A DNA stretch of 64,000 bases from Colletes latitarsis (Eukaryota; Arthropoda; Insecta; Hymenoptera; Colletidae): positions 28,567,501-28,631,500 of the forward strand of contig NW_027488367.1 in assembly GCF_051014445.1 (NCBI RefSeq). The letters run 5' to 3'. The translations under genes were made by a program, and so were the position numbers. This document shows, one piece after another, positions 34,201-47,018 of the stretch; the first letter of the stretch is position 1, and each line of letters starts with the position of its first letter. A model generated the notes under the pieces. That model did not search any database, was not told the DNA's origin, and saw only the letters and a list, made by a program, of their open reading frames with translations.

Positions 34201-34639
34201 GGTTAGGTCTAGGATTTGCCCTCATCAGGCTCATACTTTCGCATATTTCTCATACCTCATGGCTAGATCCTGGGCTATTTCTGGATTGGATCACGTAGTA
34301 AAGTGGTACCACACTGAATCATTCAATGAAACCTGGTCTGGAGAAATATTTTAGAGGATAACTCATCTTTGGTCTGGGTTAGGTCTAAGATTTGCCCTCA
34401 TCAGGCTCACAGTTTCGCGTTTTTCACGTACTTGTTGAACAGATCCTGGGTTTTTTCTGGTTTGGATCACGTAGTAATGTGGTACCACACTAAAACAGTC
34501 AATTAAACCTGGTTTCGATCAATATTTTGGAGGATAACGCAAGTTAGGTCTGGGATAGGTCTGGGATTTGCCCTCATCAGACTCATTCTTTCGCATATTT
34601 CTCATACTTGATGGCTATATCCTGGGCTTTTTCTGGACT

Positions 34640-35120
34640 GCATCACGTAGTAATGAAGTACAACACTGAAATAGTCAATTAAACCTGGTTTCCATCAATA
34701 TCTTAGAGGACAACGCAAGTTAGGTCTGGCATAGGACTGGGATTCGCCCTCATCAGGCTCATACTTTCGCGTTTTTCACATATTTGTTGAACAGATCCTG
34801 GGTTTTTTCTGGTTTGTATCACGTAGTAATGAAGTACAACACTGAAACAGTCAATTAAGCCTGGTTTCCATCAATATTTTAGAGGACAACGCAAGTTAGG
34901 TCTGGCATAGGTCTGGGATTCGCCCTCATCAGGCTCATACTTTCGCGTTTTTCACATATTTGTTGAACAGATCCTGGGTTTTTTCTGGTTTGTATCACGT
35001 AGTAATGAAGTACAACACTGAAACAGTCAATTAAACCTGGTTTCCATCAATATCTTAGAGGACAACGCAAGTTAGGTCTGGCATAGTTCTGGGATTCGCC
35101 CTCATCAGGCTCATACTTTC
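34640..35120 (+). repeat. Recently homogenised single-monomer run
   Basis: A distinctive monomer with taggtctggc starts at 34721, 34897 and 35073, exactly 176 bp apart. The three copies share gaagtacaacac and caacgcaag variants. This is tandem expansion of one monomer rather than of a block. Confidence 0.75.
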
Positions 35121-37049
35121 GCGTTTTTCACATACTTGTTGAACGGATCCTGGGTTTTTTCTGGTTTGTATCACGTAGTAATGTGGCACCACACTGAAAC
35201 ATTCAATTAAACCTGGTCTTCATAAATATTTTAGGGGATAACGCATGTTAGGTCTGGGTTACGTCTAGGATTTGCCCTCATCAGGCTCATATTTTCGCAT
35301 ATTTCTCATACTTCATGGCTAGATCCTGGGCTGTTTCTGCATTGTATCACGTAGTAATGTGGTACCACGCTGAAACAGTCAATTAAACCTGGTTTCGATC
35401 AATATTTTAGAGGATAACGCAAGTAAGGTCTGGTATAGGTCTAGGATTTGCCCTCATCAGGCACTTACTATCGCATATTTCTCATACTTCATGGCTAGAT
35501 CCTGGGCTATTTCTGGTTTGGATCACGTAGTAAAGTGGTACCATACTGAAACATTCAATGAAACCTGGTCTGGATAAATATTTTAGAGGATAACGCATCT
35601 TAGGTCTGGGTTAGGTCTAAGATTTGCCCTCATCAGGCTCACAGTTTCGCGTTTTTCACATACTTGTTGAACAGATCCTGGGTTTTTTCTGGTTTGGATC
35701 ACGTAACAATGTGGTACCACACTGAAACAGTCAATGAAACCTGGTTTCCATCTATATTTTAGAGGATAACGCATATAAGGTCTAGGTTAGGTCTGGGATT
35801 TGCTCTCATCAGGCTCATTCTTTCGCACACTTCACATACTCGTTGAACAGATCCTGGGTTTTTTCTGGTTTGGATCACGTAGTAATGTGGCACCACACTG
35901 AAACGGTCAATTAAACCTGGTTTCGATCAATATTTTAGAGGATAACGCAAGTTAGGTCTGGGATAGGTCTGGGATTTGCCCTCATCAGGCGCATACATTC
36001 GCATTCTTCACATACTTGTTGAACTGATCCTGGGTTTTTTCTGGTTTGAATCACGTAGTAATGTGGTACCACACTGAAACGGTCAATTAAACCTGGTTTC
36101 GATCAATATTTTAGAGGATAACGCAAGTTAGGTCTGGGATAGGTCTGGGATTTGACCTCATCAGACTCATACTTGCGCACACTTCACATACTCGTTGAAC
36201 AGATCCTGGGTTATTTTCTGGTTTGGATCACATAGTAATGTGGTACCACACTGAAACAGTCAATTAAACCTGGTTTCCATCAATATTTTAGAGGATAACG
36301 CATGTCAGGTCTAGGTTAGCCCTGGGAATTTCACTCATCAGACTCATACTTTCGCATTCTTCACATACTTGTTGAACTGATCCTGGGTTTTTTCTGGTTT
36401 GGATCACTTAGCAATGTGGTACCACACTGAAACAGTCGATTAAACCTGGTTTCGATCAATATTTTAGAGTATAACGCATGTTAGGTCTATGTTAGCCCTG
36501 GGATTCTCACTCATCAGACTCATACTTTCGCATTCTTCACATACTTGTTGAACTGATCCTGGGTTTTTTCTGGTTTGGATCACGTAGTAATGTGGTACCG
36601 CACTGAAACAGTCGATTAAACCTGGTTTCGATCAATATTTTAGAGGATAACGCAAGTCAGGTCTGGGATAGGTCTGGGATTTGACCTCATCAGACTCATA
36701 CTTTCGCACACTTCACATACTCCTTGAACAGATCCTGGGTTATTTTCTGGTTTGGATCACATAGTACTGTGGTACCACACTGAAACAGTCGATTAAACCG
36801 GGTTTCGATCAATATTTTAGAGGATAACGCATGTTAGGTCTAGGTTAGGCCTGGGATTTTCACTCATCAGACTCATACTATCGCATTCTTCACATACTTG
36901 TTGAACGGATCCTGGGTTTTTTCTGGTTTGGATCACGTAGTAATGTGGGACCACACTGAAACATTCAATGAAACCTGGTCTGGATAAATATTTTAGAGGA
37001 TAACGCATATTGGGTCTGGGTTAGGCCTGGGATTTGCCCTCATCAGGCT

Positions 37050-37650
37050 CACACTTTCGCATGTTTCTCATACTTCATGGCTAGATCCTGGGCTGTTTCT
37101 GGATTGTATCACGTAGTAATGTGGTACCACGCTGAAACAGTCAATTAAACCTGGTTTCGATCAATATTTTAGAGGATAACGCATGTTAGGTCTAGGTTAG
37201 GTCTGGGATTTGCTCTCATCAGGCTCATTCTTTCGCATATTTCTCATACTTGATGGCTAGATCCTGGGCTTTTCCTGGATTGCATCACGTAGTAATGTAG
37301 TACCACACTGAAACAGTCAATGAAACCTGGTTTCCATCAATGTTTTAGAGGACGACGCAAGTTAGGTCTAGGTAAGGCCTGAGATTTTCACTGATCAGAC
37401 TCATACTTTCGCATTCTTCACATACTTGTTGAACGGATCCTGGGTTTTTTCTAGTTTGGATCACGCAGTAATGTGGTACCACACTGAAACATTCAATTAA
37501 ACCTGGTCTTGATAAATATTTTAGAGGATAACGCAAGTTAGGTCTGGGATAGGTCTAGGATTTGCCCTCATCAGACTCATACTTTCGCATTCTTCACATA
37601 CTTGTTGAACGGATCCTGGGTTATTTCTGGTTTGGATCATGTTGTAATGT
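37050..37650 (+). repeat. HOR A fragment to the right of the retrotransposons
   Basis: About 600 bp matches HOR A (positions about 1730-2330 and their later copies) in its combination of rare variants: ttcatggctagatc, cttttcctggattgc, tccatcaatgttttagaggacgacg and ctaggtaaggcctgagat. Part of the 32-monomer unit therefore exists on both sides of the insertions. Confidence 0.75.
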
Positions 37651-37899
37651 GGGACCACACTGAAACAGTCAATTAAACCTGGTTTCGCTCAATATTTTAG
37701 AGGATAACGCATGTAAGGTCTAGGTTAGGTCTGGGATTTTCACTCATCAGACTCATACTTTCGCATTCTTCACATACTTGTTGAACAGATCCTGGGTTTG
37801 TTCTGGTTTGGATCACGAAGCAGTGTGGTACCACACTGAAACAGTCCATTAAACCTGGTTTCGCTCAATATTTTAGAGGATAACGCATGTAAGGTCTAG

Positions 37900-38960
37900 G
37901 TTAGGTCTGGGATTTGCTCTCATCAGGCTCATTCTTTCGCATATTTCTCATACTTGATGGCTAGATCCTGGGTTTTTTCTGGTTTGGATCACGTAGTAAT
38001 GTGGTACCACACTGAAACAGTCGATTAACCCTGGTTTCGATCAATATTTTAGAGGATAACGCATGTTATGTCTGGGATTGGTCTGGGATTTGACCTCATC
38101 AGACTCATACTTTCGCACACTTCACATACTCGTTGAACAGATCCTGGGTTATTTTCTGGTTTGGATCACATAGTAATGTGGTACCACACTGAAACAGTCG
38201 ATTAAACCAGGTTTCGATCAATATTTTAGAGGATAACGCATGTTAGGTCTAGGTTAGGTCTGGGATTTGCTCTCATCAGGCTCATTCTTTCGCATATTTC
38301 CCATACTTGATGGCTAGATCCTGGGTTTTTTCTGGTTTGGATCACGTAGTAATGTGGTGCCACACTGAAACAGTCGATTAAACCTGGTTTCGATCAATAT
38401 TTTAGAGGATAACGCATGTTATGTCTGGGATTGGTCTGGGATTTGACCTCATCAGACTCATACTTTCGCACACTTCACATACTCGTTGAACAGATCCTGG
38501 GTTATTTTCTGGTTTGGATCACATAGTAATGTGGTACCACACTGAAACAGTCGATTAAACCAGGTTTCGATCAATATTTTAGAGGATAACGCATGTTAGG
38601 TCTAGGTTAGGTCTGGGATTTGCTCTCATCAGGCTCATTCTTTCGCATATTTCTCATACTTGATGGCTAGATCCTGGGTTTTTTCTGGTTTGGATCACGT
38701 AGTAATGTGGTGCCACACTGAAACAGTCGATTAAACCTGGTTTCGATCAATATTTTAGAGGATAACGCATGTTATGTCTGGGATTGGTCTGGGATTTGAC
38801 CTCATCAGACTCATACTTTCGCACACTTCACATACTCGTTGAACAGATCCTGGGTTATTTTCTGGTTTGGATCACATAGTAATGTGGTACCACACTGAAA
38901 CAGTCGATTAAACCAGGTTTCGATCAATATTTTAGAGGATAACGCATGTTAGGTCTAGGT
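37900..38960 (+). repeat. Dimer repeat, three copies
   Basis: The variant gttatgtctgggattgg occurs at 38065, 38418 and 38771, each 353 bp apart, with alternating monomer types between. It is a young two-monomer higher-order repeat. Confidence 0.8.
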
Positions 38961-39399
38961 TAGGTCTGGGATTTGCTCTCATCAGGCTCATACTTCCGCA
39001 TATTTCTCATACTTCAAGGCTAGACCCTGGGCTGTTTCTGGATTGTACCACGTAGTAATGTGCTACCACGCTGAAACAGTCCATTAAACCTGGTTTCGAT
39101 CAATATTTTACGGGATAACGCATGTTAGGTCTAGGTTAGGTCTGGGATTTTCACTCATCAGACTCATAATTTCGCATTCTTCACATACTTGTTGAACGGA
39201 TCCTGGGTTTTTCCTGGTTTGGATCACGTAGTAATGTGGGACCACACCGAAACATTCAATGCAACCTGGTCTGGATAAATATTTTAGAGGATAACGCATC
39301 TTAGGTCTGGGTTAGGTCTAAGATTTGCCCTCATCAGGCTCACAGTTTAGCGTTTTTCACATACTTGTTGAACAGATCCTGGGTTTTTTCTGGTTTGGA

Positions 39400-40130
39400 T
39401 CACGTAGTAATGTGGTACCACACTGAAACAGTCGATTAAACCAGGTTTCGATCAATATTTTAGAGGATAACGCATGTTAGGTCTAGGTTAGGTCTGGGAT
39501 TTGCTCTCATCAGGCTCATACTTTCGCATATTTCTCATACTTCAAGGCTAGACCCTGGGCTGTTTCTGGATTGTACCACGTAGTAATGTGCTACCACGCT
39601 GAAACAGACCATTAAACCTGGTTTCGCTCAATATTTTAGAGGATAACGCATGTAAGGTCTAGGTTAGGTCTGGGATTTTCACTCATCAGACTCATACTTT
39701 CGCATTCTTCACATACTTGTTGAACTGATCCTGGGTTTTTTCTGGTTTGGATCACGTAGCAATGTGGTACCACACTGAAACAGTCGATTAAACCAGGTTT
39801 CGATCAATATTTTAGAGGATAACGCATGTTAGGTCTAGGTTAGGTCTGGGATTTGCTCTCATCAGGCTCATACTTTCGCATATTTCTCATACTTCAAGGC
39901 TAGACCCTGGGCTGTTTCTGGATTGTACCACGTAGTAATGTGCTACCACGCTGAAACAGACCATTAAACCTGGTTTCGCTCATTATTTTAGAGGATAACG
40001 CATGTAAGGTCTAGGTTAGGTCTGGGATTTTCACTCATCAGACTCATACTTTCGCATTCTTCACATACTTGTTGAACTGATCCTGGGTTTTTTCTGGTTT
40101 GGATCACGTAGCAATGTGGTACCACACTGA
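39400..40130 (+). repeat. Dimer repeat, two copies
   Basis: The variant gattgtaccacgtag...gctaccacgctg occurs at about 39570 and 39922, about 352 bp apart, with matching flanks. A related copy lies near 39040. Confidence 0.7.
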
Positions 40131-43100
40131 AACAGTCGATTAAACCTGGTTTCGATCAATATTTTAGAGTATAACGCATGTTAAGTCTATGTTAGCCCTG
40201 GGATTCTCACTCATCAGACTCATACTTTCGCATTCTTCACATACTTGTTGAACTGATCCTGGGTTTTTTCTGGTTTGGATCACGTAGTAATGTGGTACCA
40301 CACTGAAACAGTCGATTAAACCTGGTTTCGATCAATATTTTAGAGGATAACGCATGTTATGTCTGGGATTGGTCTGGGATTTGACCTCATCAGACTCATA
40401 CTTTCGCACACTTCACATACTCGTTGAACAGATCCTGGGTTATTTTCTGGTTTGGATCACATAGTAATGTGGTACCACACTGAAACAGTCGATTAAACCA
40501 GGTTTCGATCAATATTTTAGAGGATAACGCATGTTAGGTCTAGGTTAGGTCTGGGATTTTCACTCATCAGACTCATAATTTCGCATTCTTCACATACTTG
40601 TTGAACGGATCCTGGGTTTTTCCTGGTTTGGATCACGTAGTAATGTGGGACCACACCGAAACATTCAATGCAACCTGGTCTGGACAAATATTTTAGAGGA
40701 TAACGCATCTTAGGTCTGGGTTAGGTCTAAGATTTGCCCTCATCAGGCTCACAGTTTAGCGTTTTTCACATACTTGTTGAACAGATCCTGGGTTTTTTCT
40801 GGTTTGCATCACGAAGTAGTGTGGTACCTCACTGAAACATTCAATGAAACCTGGTCTGGATAAATATTTTAGAGGATAACGCATCTTTGGTCTGGGTTAG
40901 GCCTGGGATTTGCCCTCATCAGGCTCATACTTTCGCATGTTTATCATACTTCATGGCTAGACCCTGGGCTGTTTCTAGATTGTATCACGTAGTAATGTGG
41001 TACCACGCTGAAACTGTCAATTAAACCTGGTTTTGATCAATATTTTAGAGGATAACGCATGTTAGGTCTAGGAAAGGCCTGAGATTTTCACTGATCAGAC
41101 TCATACTTTCGCATTCTTCACATACTTGTTGAACGGATCCTGGGTTTTTTCTAGTTTGGATCACGCAGTAATGTGGTACCACACTGAAACAGACGATTAA
41201 ACCAGGTTTCGATCAATATTTTTGAGGATAACGCATGTTAGGTCTAGGTTAGGCCTGGGATTTTCACTCATCAGACTCATACTTTCGCATTGTTCACATA
41301 CTTGTTGAACAGATCCTGGGTTTTTTCTGGTTTGGATCACGTAGTAATGTGGGACCACACTGAAACAGCGAATTAAACCTGGTTTCGATCAATATTTTAG
41401 AGAATAATTCATGTTAGGTCTAGGTCAGGTCTGGGATTTGCTCTCATCAGGCTCACTCTTTCGCATATTTCTCATACTTGATTGCTAGATCCTGGGCGTT
41501 TTTTGGATTGCATCACGTAGTAATGAAGTACAACACTGAAACAGTAATTAAACCTGCTTTCCATCAATATTTTAGAGGATAACGCATGTTAGGTCTAGGT
41601 TAGGTCTGGGATTTGCTCCCATCAGGCTCATTCTTTCGCATATTTCTCATACTTGATGGCTAGATCCTGGGTTTTTTCTGGTTTGGATCACGTAGTAATG
41701 TGGTACCACACTGAAACAGTCGATTAAACCTGGTTTCGCTCAATATATTAGAGGATAACGCATGTAAGGTCTAGGTTAGGTCTGGGATTTGCTCCCATCA
41801 GGCTCATTCTTTCGCATATTTCTCATACTTGATGGCTAGATCCTGGGTTTTTTCTGGTTTGGATCACGTAGTAATGTGGTACCACACTGAAACAGTCGAT
41901 TAAACCTGGTTTCGATCAATATTTTAGAGGATAACGCAAGTTAAGTCTGGGAATGGTCTGGGATTTGACCTCATCAGACTCATTCTTTCGCACACTTCAC
42001 ATACTCGTTGAACAGATCCTGGGTTATTTTCTGGTTTGGATCACATAGTAATGTGGTACCACACGGAAACAGTCGATTAAACCAGGTTTCGATCAATATT
42101 TTTGAGGATAACGCATGTTAGGTCTGGGTTAGGCCTGGGATTTGACCTCATCAGACTCATACTTTCGCATTCTTCACATACTTGTTGAACGGATCCTGGG
42201 TTATTTCTGGTTTGGATCATGTAGTAATGTGGGACCACACTGAAACAGTCAATTAAACCTGGTTTCGATCAATATTTTAGAGAATAATTCATGTTAGGTC
42301 TAGGTTAGGTCTGGGATTTGCTCACATCAGGCTCATTCTTTCGCATATTTCTCATACATGTTGAACAGATCCTGGGTTTTTCTGGTTTGGATCACGTAGT
42401 AATGTGGGACCACACTGAAACAATCAATTAAACCTGGTCTTGATAAATATGTTAGAGGATAACGCATGTTAGGTCTGGGTTAGGTCTAAGATTTGCCCTC
42501 ATCAGGCTCACAGTTTAGCGTTTTTCACATACTTGTTGAACAGATCCTGGGTTTTTTCTGGTTTGGATCACGAAGCAGTGTGGTATCACACTGAAACAGT
42601 CCATTAAACCTGGTTTCGCTCAATATTTTAGAGGATAACGCATGTAAGGTCTAGGTCAGGTCTAGGATTTGCTCTCATCAGGCTCATTCTTTCACATATT
42701 TCTCATACTTGATGGCTAGATCCTGGGCTTTTTCTGGATTGCATCACGTAGTAATGAAGTACAACACTGAGACAGTAATTAAACCTGCTTTCCATCAATA
42801 TTTTAGAGGATAACGCATGTTAGGTCTAGGTTAGGCCTGGGATTTTCACTCATCAGACTCATACTTTCGCATTCTTCGCATACTTGTTGAACGGATCCTG
42901 GGTTATTTCTGGTTTGGATCACGAAGTAGTGTGGTACCACACTGAAACAGTCCATTAATCCTGGTTTCGCTCAATATATTAGAGGATAACGCATGTAAGG
43001 TCTAGGTTAGGTCTGGGATTTGCTCCCATCAGGCTCATTCTTTCGCATATTTCTCATACTTGATGGCTAGATCCTGGGTTTTTTCTGGTTTGGATCACGT

Positions 43101-43144
43101 AGTAATGTGGTACCACAGTGGAACAGTCGATTAAACCTGGTTTC

Positions 43145-46100
43145 GATCAATATTTTAGAGGATAACGCAAGTTAAGTCTGGGAATGGTCTGGGATTTGAC
43201 CTCATCAGACTCATTCTTTCGCACACTTCACATACTCGTTGAACAGATCCTGGGTTATTTTCTGGTTTGGATCACATAGTAATGTGGTACCACACTGAAA
43301 CAGTCAATTAAACCTGGTTTCGATCAATATTTTAGAGAATAATTCATGTTAGGTCTATGTTAGGTTTGGGATTTGCTGTCATCAGGCTCATTCTTTCGCA
43401 TATTTCTCATACTTGATGGCTAGATCCTGGGCTTTTTCTGGTTTGGATCACGTAGTAATGTGGTACCACACTGCAACAGTCGATTAAACCTGGTTTCGAT
43501 CAATATTTTAGAGGATAACGCAAGCTAGGTCTGGGATAGGTCTGGGATTAGACCTCATCAGACTCATACTTTCGCACACTTCACATACTCCTTGAACAGA
43601 TCCTGGGTTATTTTCTGGTTTGGATCACATAGTAATGTGGTACCACACTGAAACAGTCGATTAAACCAGGTTTCGATCAATATTTTAGAGGATAACGCAT
43701 GTTAGGTCTAGGGTAGGCCTGGGATTTTCACCCATCAGACTCATACTTTCGCATTCTTCACATACTTGTTGAACGGATCCTGGGTTTTTTCTGGTTTGGA
43801 TCACGTAGTAATGTGGTACCACACTGAAACATTCAAGTAAACCTGTTTTCGATCAATATTTTAGAGAATAATTCATGTTATGTCTAGGATAGGTCTGGGA
43901 TTTGCTCTCATCAGGCTCATTCTTTCGCATATTTCTCATACATGTTGAACAGATCCTGGGTTTTTTCGGGTTTGGTTCACGTAGTAATGTGGTACCACAC
44001 TGAAACATTCAATTAAACCTTTTCTTGATAAATATTTTAGAGGATAACGCATGTTAGGTTTGGGTTAGGTCTAGGATTTGCCCTCATCAGGCTCATACTT
44101 TCGCATATATCTCATACTTCATGGCTAGATCCTGGGCTGTTTCTGGATTGTATCAGGTAGTAAAGTGGTACCACACAGAAACATTCTATGAAACCTGGTC
44201 TGGATAAATATTTTAGAGGATAACGCATCTTAGGTCTGGGTTAGGTCTAAGATTTGCCCTCATCAGTCTCACAGTTTAGCGTTTTTCACATACTTCTTGA
44301 ACAGATCCTGGGCTTTCTCTGGTTTGGATCACGAAGTAGTGTGGTACCACACTGAAACAGTCCATTTAACCTGGTTTCGCTCAATATTTTAGAGGATAAC
44401 GCATGTTAGGTCTAGGTTAGGTCTGGGATTTGCTCCCATCAGGCTCATTCTTTCGCATGTTTCTCATACTTGATGGCTAGATCCTGGGCTTTTTCTGGAT
44501 TGCATCACGTAGTAATGAAGTACAACACTGAAACAGTCAATTAAACCTGGTTTCCATCAATATTCTAGAGGACAACGCATGTTAGGTCTAGGTTAGGCCT
44601 GGGATTTGCCCTCATCAGGGTCATACTGTCGCAGTTTTAACATACTTGTTGAACGGATCCCGGGTTTTTTCAGGCTTGGTTCACGTAGTAATGTGGTACC
44701 ACACTGAAACATTCAATTAATACTGGTCTTGATAAATATTTTAGAGGATAACGCATGTTAGGTTTGGGTTAGGTCTAGGATTTGCCCTCATCAGGCTCAT
44801 ACTTTCGCATATTTCTCATACTTGATGGCTAGATCCTGGGCTGTTTCTGGATTGTATCACGTAGTAATGTGGCACCACGCTGAAACAGTCGATTAAACCT
44901 GGTTTCGATCAATATTTTAGAGGATAACGCAATTTAAGTCTGGGATAGGTCTGGGATTTGACCTCATCAGACTCATACTTTCGCGTTTTTCACATACTTG
45001 TTGAACAGATCCTGGGTTTTTTCTGGTTTGGATCACGTAGTAATGTGGGGCCACACTGAAACAGTCAAGCAAACCTGGTTTCGATCAATATTTTAGAGAA
45101 TAATTCATGTTAGGTCTAGGTTAGGTCTGGGATTTGCCCTCGTCAGGCTCATTCTTTCGCATATTTCTCATACTTGATGGCTAGATCCTGGGCTTTTTCT
45201 GGATTGCATCACGTAGTAATGAAGTACAACACTGAAACAGTCAATTAAACCTGGTTTCGATCAATATTTTAGAGAATAATACATGCTAGGTCTAGGTTAG
45301 GTCTGGGATTTGCCCTCATCAGGCTCATACTTTCGCATATTTCTCATACTGCATGGCTAGATCCTGGGCTGTTTCTGGATTGGATCACGTAGTAATGTGG
45401 TACCACGCTGAAACAGTCAATTAAACCTGGTTTCGATCAATATTTTAGAGGATAACGCAAGTTAGGTCTGGGATAGGTCTAGGATTTGCCCTCATCAGGC
45501 TCTTACTTTCGCATATTTCTCATACTTCATGGCTAGATCCTGGGCTATTTCTGGATTGGATCACGTAGCAAAGTGGTACCACACTGAAACATTCAATGAA
45601 ACCTGGTCTGGATAAATATTTTAGAGGATAACGCATCTTATGTCTTGGTTAGGTCTAAGATTTGCCCTCATCAGGCTCACAGTTTAGCGTTTTTCACATA
45701 CTTGTTGAACAGATCCTGGGCTTTTTCTGGATTGCATCACGTAGTAGCGAAGTACAACACTGAAACAGTCAATTAAACCTGGTTTCGATCAATATTTTAG
45801 AGAATAATACATGCTAGGTCTAGGTGAGGTCTGGGATTTGCCCTCATCAGGCTCATACTTTCGCATATTTCTCATACTGCATGGCTAGATCCTGGGCTGT
45901 TTCTGGATTGGATCACGTAGTAATGAAGTACAACACTGAAACAGTCAATTAAACCTGGTCTTGATAAATATTTTAGAGGATAACGCTTGTTAGGTTTGGG
46001 TTAGGTCTAGGATTTGCCCCCATCAGGCTCATACTTTCGCATATTTCACATACTTCGTGGCTAGATCCTGGGCTGTTTCTGGATTGTATCACGTAGTAAT

Positions 46101-47018
46101 GTGGTACCACGCTGAAACAGTCGATTAAACCTGGTTTCGATCAATATTTTAGAGGATAACGCAAGTTACGTCTGGGATAGGTCTAGGATTTGCCCTCATC
46201 AGGCTCTTACTTTCGCATATTTCTCATACTTCATGGCTAGATCCTGGGCTGTTTCTGGATTGGATCACGTAGAAATGTGGTACCACGCTGAAACAGTCGA
46301 TTAAACCTGGTTTCGATCAATATTTTAGAGGATAACACAAGTTAAGTCTGGGATAGGTCTGGGATTTGACCTCATCAGGCACTTACTTTCGCATATTTCT
46401 CATACTTCATGGCTAGATCCTGGGCTGTTTCTGGATTGGATCACGTAGCAAAGTGGTACCACACTGAAACATTCAATGAAACCTGGTCTGGATAAATATT
46501 TTAGAGGATAACGCATCTTATGTCTGGGTTAGGCCTGAGATTTTCACTGATCAGACTCATACTTTCGCGTTTTTCACATACTTGGTGAACAGATCCTGGG
46601 TTTTTTCAGGTTTGGATCACATAGTAATGTGGTACCACACCGAAACAGTTGATTAAACCAGGTTTCGATCAATATTTTTGAGGATAGCGCATGTTAGGTC
46701 TAGGTTAGGCCTGGGATTTTCACTCATCGGACTCATACTTTCGCATTCTTCACATACTTGTTGAACGGATCCTGGTTTTTTTCTGGTTTGGATCACGTAG
46801 CAAAGTGGTACCACACTGAAACATTCAATGAAACCTGGTCTGGAAAAATATTTTAGAGGATAACGCATCTTATGTCTGGGTTAGGCCTGAGATTTTCACT
46901 GATCAGACTCATACTTTCGCGTTTTTCACATACTTGTTGAACAGATCCTGGGTTTTTTCTGGTTTGGATCACGTAGTAGTATGGTACCACCCTGAAACAG
47001 TCCATTAAACCTGGTTTG
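43145..47018 (+). repeat. Higher-order repeat B, copy 1 (22 monomers)
   Basis: The sequence from 43145 to 47043 matches 47019-50917 at a fixed offset of 3874 bp (22 monomers). Rare variants such as gatcccgggttttttcagg and atcttatgtcttggtt recur in step. The only mismatch I noticed is A at 46845 against T at 50719. The upstream edge is marked by ttcg (43142-43145) against ttgg (47016-47019). Confidence 0.9.
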
